Source: Hevea brasiliensis (lineage: Eukaryota; Streptophyta; Magnoliopsida; Malpighiales; Euphorbiaceae). Taken from it: a stretch of DNA of 64,000 bases. The notes under the pieces were generated by a model. That model ran no database searches. It worked only from the letters and a program-made list of their open reading frames with translations, and was not told the DNA's origin. The stretch is from positions 65,737,144-65,801,143 of the forward strand of contig NC_079507.1 of the NCBI RefSeq assembly GCF_030052815.1, written 5' to 3'. Below, one piece after another: positions 60,690-64,000 of the stretch; position 1 is the first letter of the stretch; each line of letters opens with the position of its first letter. Position numbers and translations under genes: made by a program.

Positions 60690-63600
60690 CTAGCTATCAA
60701 ACCTCTCAAAAAAGTACGAATACCCCATATCCTTGGGAGGGTTTACAGAAGCTCCAACCTTGTTGTCTTTGAAAATAACCCATCTTCCATCCTTCAAGAC
60801 GTGAACAACATAATGGCCGCACTGCGTAGAAGTTCCAATATGGCTCACTATTCCAAAGAGCCTGTACCCTGCAATAAATTTACATAACCGACCATATTAA
60901 TTTAATATGAACAGCAACGGGATTTTGTGTGAACAGTTAAAGAAGGGATTTCATAGAAAAGGAATATGTAATTCACCATTCTAAGAAACACAACAAACAG
61001 AATAGACAAAGTTTGGTCATTTATGACAAACTGTTATAGTCTGTTTTAAACTTACAGGAAAAAAAAAAAAAATTGTCACAATGAACGAATTTGCATTCAT
61101 TATTAAGCAATCAATATCTTAACACCAAGGCAAACTAGGTTAGTGCCTATTCTTTAGTTATGTTCACATAGAACCAGAAAATGAAAAGACACACAGAACC
61201 AATTTTATGAAAATATATATTTTACATGACAACAATAAGTTCCAATTTTATCAGTGGCACTTTGAATAGGTACTAAGAGCAATCACAATTCACAGAATAG
61301 GAGAACTAATCCCAGCGGGAATATAAAACCATGCCTAAGAAATACTAATATAAAGTCAAAATAATATCTTGCATTTTTTTCCCCTAAAATAAGAGGTTCT
61401 AAAGTCTTTAACCAGCAGTCTCACATCATGTCTGAATAAAAACAGTTAAAATGAAGTAGAAATCCGTATGTCACTAAAAATTATTTTAGCAATCCTCTTA
61501 ACTGTATGCAACAGCCAACTATATAGTTTTGCACACTTTTAGCCTGCTTAATCTTGGTTGGGGCCAAACAGAAACTTTTGGAAAGGGAAACTAACCAAAC
61601 AAAGCCAAATGGAAAGTGATTCAAGCAAGATTAGCCAGTAAACATTAAAAGTTCATCTCATTAAATAAAGAGGAAAGTAAAATCATCCAAAGAAGAATGG
61701 ATATCACAAGCATATGTTTAAAGACGATACAATCAAATATAGGGTCAACAGAATTACTCCCTCCTCCATCAGGTAGTCCAGTATCATCAAGGGTTGGTGT
61801 GATGCTTGATGTGGTGGCGTCCATATCAGATGAAACAGAAGCATCAGCATCGTTGAATATCCAATCTGTTGCTTTCTCAATGTCCCCACCCTGTGAAAAT
61901 TTACACATTCTAAAAACAATTAAAAAAAAAATTGAAGATACTTTATCTATAGCACAATACAGTCAACTGTAGTGTAATCCCTTTTATGTCCAAAAGAACA
62001 AGCAGGTATAGAATCTTTACCGATGCCTTCAGTGCTTTTCGAGCTATTTCTTCTTGAAAGCCAAATGAGATCAAGGTGTCAATTTTTGATTGGTCAACAA
62101 CTTCAGTATGTTGTGCCTCTTGACAAATAGGAACATCTATGTCTGAAAGAGGACATACCCATATTAATTTACGACACATTATTACTACACAGCCCACACC
62201 ACACTCTTGAAGATGAATGTCAATAACAGGAAATTGATTTCCAAAGCAATGAAACCTCTTGTCAAGTAACGGGTATAAATACCTGGATCATCCATGTGAG
62301 AAAGTAACCAATTCATTGCCTCTTCTACTCCATTGTTCAAGGTATTTATAGCAGCTTTCTCACAATGAAGATGGTTGAAACCCATTGAGACGAGCTGGGA
62401 AACAATATCCTCATTAGCCAGAAGCTTATTTGATTTGACCCCACCCTCAGGAACTGTCCAGTAAATAACACACAGAAAGAAAATCAATATAAATCCCTCC
62501 TTGAAAAGAAGATTAAAACGATAATAGATTAACACATAACATCATATAAAAGGAGAACAATATAAGCACATACATAGCGCACATCATAGACAATACCTAA
62601 ACAGTCCACAATACAATTCAGAGACTCATAAAATTTTATATTATGAAAATGAAAATCGCAAGGAGATGCTGAAAAGGGCAGATTTTCAATCCCAGAGAAT
62701 TGATGCCACCTGTGGAAAAGCTCCAGTCTCCCAGAGTCTAAAGATCCCCAGCAGCAACAAGAATGCACCAGAATAACTCACAAATGCCAATTCATGTGAA
62801 AGGTCTCACACTGCATTGAACATAATCAGCGCAGCTGATGCAAGTTTTGCAATCAACTAAAAAGCTCAAACAAGGTTTTGGATGTTATAATGGTAACTGA
62901 GATATGCCACAATCTTAGCAGTGCTGATCTGCTGGATGAGACCAATATCAAAATGAATGACAAAAAGGAAGTCAGACTACTTATTCTACTGCAACTATAA
63001 AATCCCACCAAAAGTACAGTGGTTGTCAGATCATAGAAGAAAGAACAGAACATCAGGGAGTCATCACAGTTGCACTTAGCACATATTCTCGTCATGACCA
63101 GAGGATCAAATTGATGGTCCTGGTGACTGGTGAGATATGCACCAGTTGCACTCATAAGTCATAGCACATGATCTCATCATGACCAGAGGATCAAATTGAT
63201 GGTCATGGTGACGTATACACCAGTGAAAATAAAATAATTTCATAAAAGTTCCATCATAAAACAAGAACTATACATTAGTGAAATGTCCCACATATGCACA
63301 GGCTCCATCCTTCACACCCCCTCCCCCTAACCAACAAAATAAACTCTCTCTCTCTCTCTCTGCCATATCAATGGTTGCTGCATAGACAACCATGGCTTAA
63401 TATTATTCTATAATTTGAGTTAATTATCATACAAAACATAATTATGGACCTAAGAACTTTTTTTAGTCTATTTTGAATAGAAATAACCAACAAATTCAGC
63501 AATTCTAGAGGGCAACATACCACCATCTGGCAACAATTCCTCCCCTGGTTGAAGACCTCTGCTTCGCATGTGATTGATATCTATGATATCAGGAACATCT

Positions 63601-64000
63601 ATATACACATCTGGATAGGAAAATGGATGAACAAGAACAGCAAATCAATACAGTACCAATTTAGGACAACCAATGAACAGCAAGGAAAACAATAAGGGCA
63701 CAACATTGGTTACCAAGCTTTTTCGGCACCCAGCCCTCCTCCATCAAAAATTTCCGCATATGCAACACCAAATAATCAGGGAATGAAGTTAGGCCAGCAG
63801 TCCTGCAGGGGTTGTTAAATGCACATCAGTTTACCCCCAGACCCTCTTATAAAGTGTGTTTTCCATACCTTTTTCTTATTGAATTTACAATAGGGAGAGG
63901 AAAACAAAACCCCATAGCAATTTAACCAAGTGGAGCCTCAGAAACATCATAGAGCTTACTTTTTTGCAGTTGTCTTAGCCTTCAAGGCAGTGCTATAAAA
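60690..64000 (-). CDS. UBP14: Ubiquitin-specific protease 14 (UBP14), 3' part
   Basis: Isopeptidase T-type deubiquitinase that takes apart unanchored polyubiquitin. Exons on the minus strand: 64000-63960 (cut by the window edge), 63802-63714, 63610-63521, 62453-62283, 62142-62021, 61890-61758 and 60868-60690, all GT-AG and all in frame, giving the last 274 residues and a TAG stop. The catalytic domain is entered at [16 protein letters not shown], followed by [17 protein letters not shown]. Two UBA domains are inserted: [17 protein letters not shown]...WLLSHMDD (exon 62453-62283) and [18 protein letters not shown]...DWIF (next two exons). The last exon carries the catalytic histidine box [17 protein letters not shown]. 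The catalytic cysteine box and N-terminal zinc fingers lie beyond the window. This is the standard UBP14/USP5 architecture, with no sign of damage. Confidence 0.95.
63078..63225. repeat. Tandem duplication inside a UBP14 intron
   Basis: Two related units of about 65-70 bp, about 85 bp apart (63078-63147 and 63163-63225), sharing ATGACCAGAGGATCAAATTG and ACACCAGT/GCACCAGT ends. They lie in the intron between exons 63610-63521 and 62453-62283. Confidence 0.85.

Noticed and set aside
1..64000. Looked for CRISPR arrays, operons and other prokaryotic systems
   Set aside because: The window is plant nuclear DNA; the direct repeats found are transposon parts, microsatellites or duplications.

Overview
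This is nuclear DNA of a dicot plant. It is AT-rich, has spliced genes with GT-AG introns, carries plant-only gene families (R2R3-MYB, the DUF3774 wound-induced family, a plant-type UBP14) and is full of LTR retrotransposons and hAT-like elements. The microsatellites and LTR style would fit a woody eudicot such as a Euphorbiaceae species, but that is an inference.

Layout. 1-17.6 kb is a retrotransposon island: a solo LTR on the minus strand (625-3254), 0.9 kb of AT-rich spacer, then a complete but dead Ty3/gypsy chromovirus of the same family on the plus strand (4177-14455). 17.6-19.0 kb holds two tandem wound-induced small-protein genes. 21.6-29.0 kb is a 13-exon diacylglycerol kinase gene on the minus strand, rebuilt here exon by exon into one 524-aa frame. 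30.6-53.1 kb is a second transposon-rich block. It holds a hAT-like repeat with a nested 1.47-kb solo LTR (TSD ATCAT), a diverged 2.76-kb solo LTR of the chromovirus family (TSD TTACC), an 8.5-kb internally non-coding relative of the chromovirus that keeps only the 3' end of pol, and two copies of a segmental duplication (38441-41474 and 51552-53149). One duplicated copy carries a 1054-bp hAT-type insertion and the other keeps the empty site. 55.9-57.4 kb is a three-exon R2R3-MYB gene close to the MYB41/74/102 group. 57.7-58.6 kb is a LINE-type RNase H fragment split by a DNA element. 60.7-64.0 kb is the 3' part (seven exons, 274 aa) of UBP14, whose 5' part lies beyond the window.

The host genes do not form an obvious functional unit. 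Stress or wound response is a loose common theme (wound-induced proteins, a lipid-signalling kinase, a MYB related to stress and suberin regulators), but nothing in the sequence ties them together. I found no tRNA, rRNA, CRISPR array or clear new molecular system. The most informative structures are the datable nested transposon events, the inverted LTR pair at the left end and the non-autonomous chromovirus relative. All coordinates and splice sites were read by eye; no alignment or search was run.
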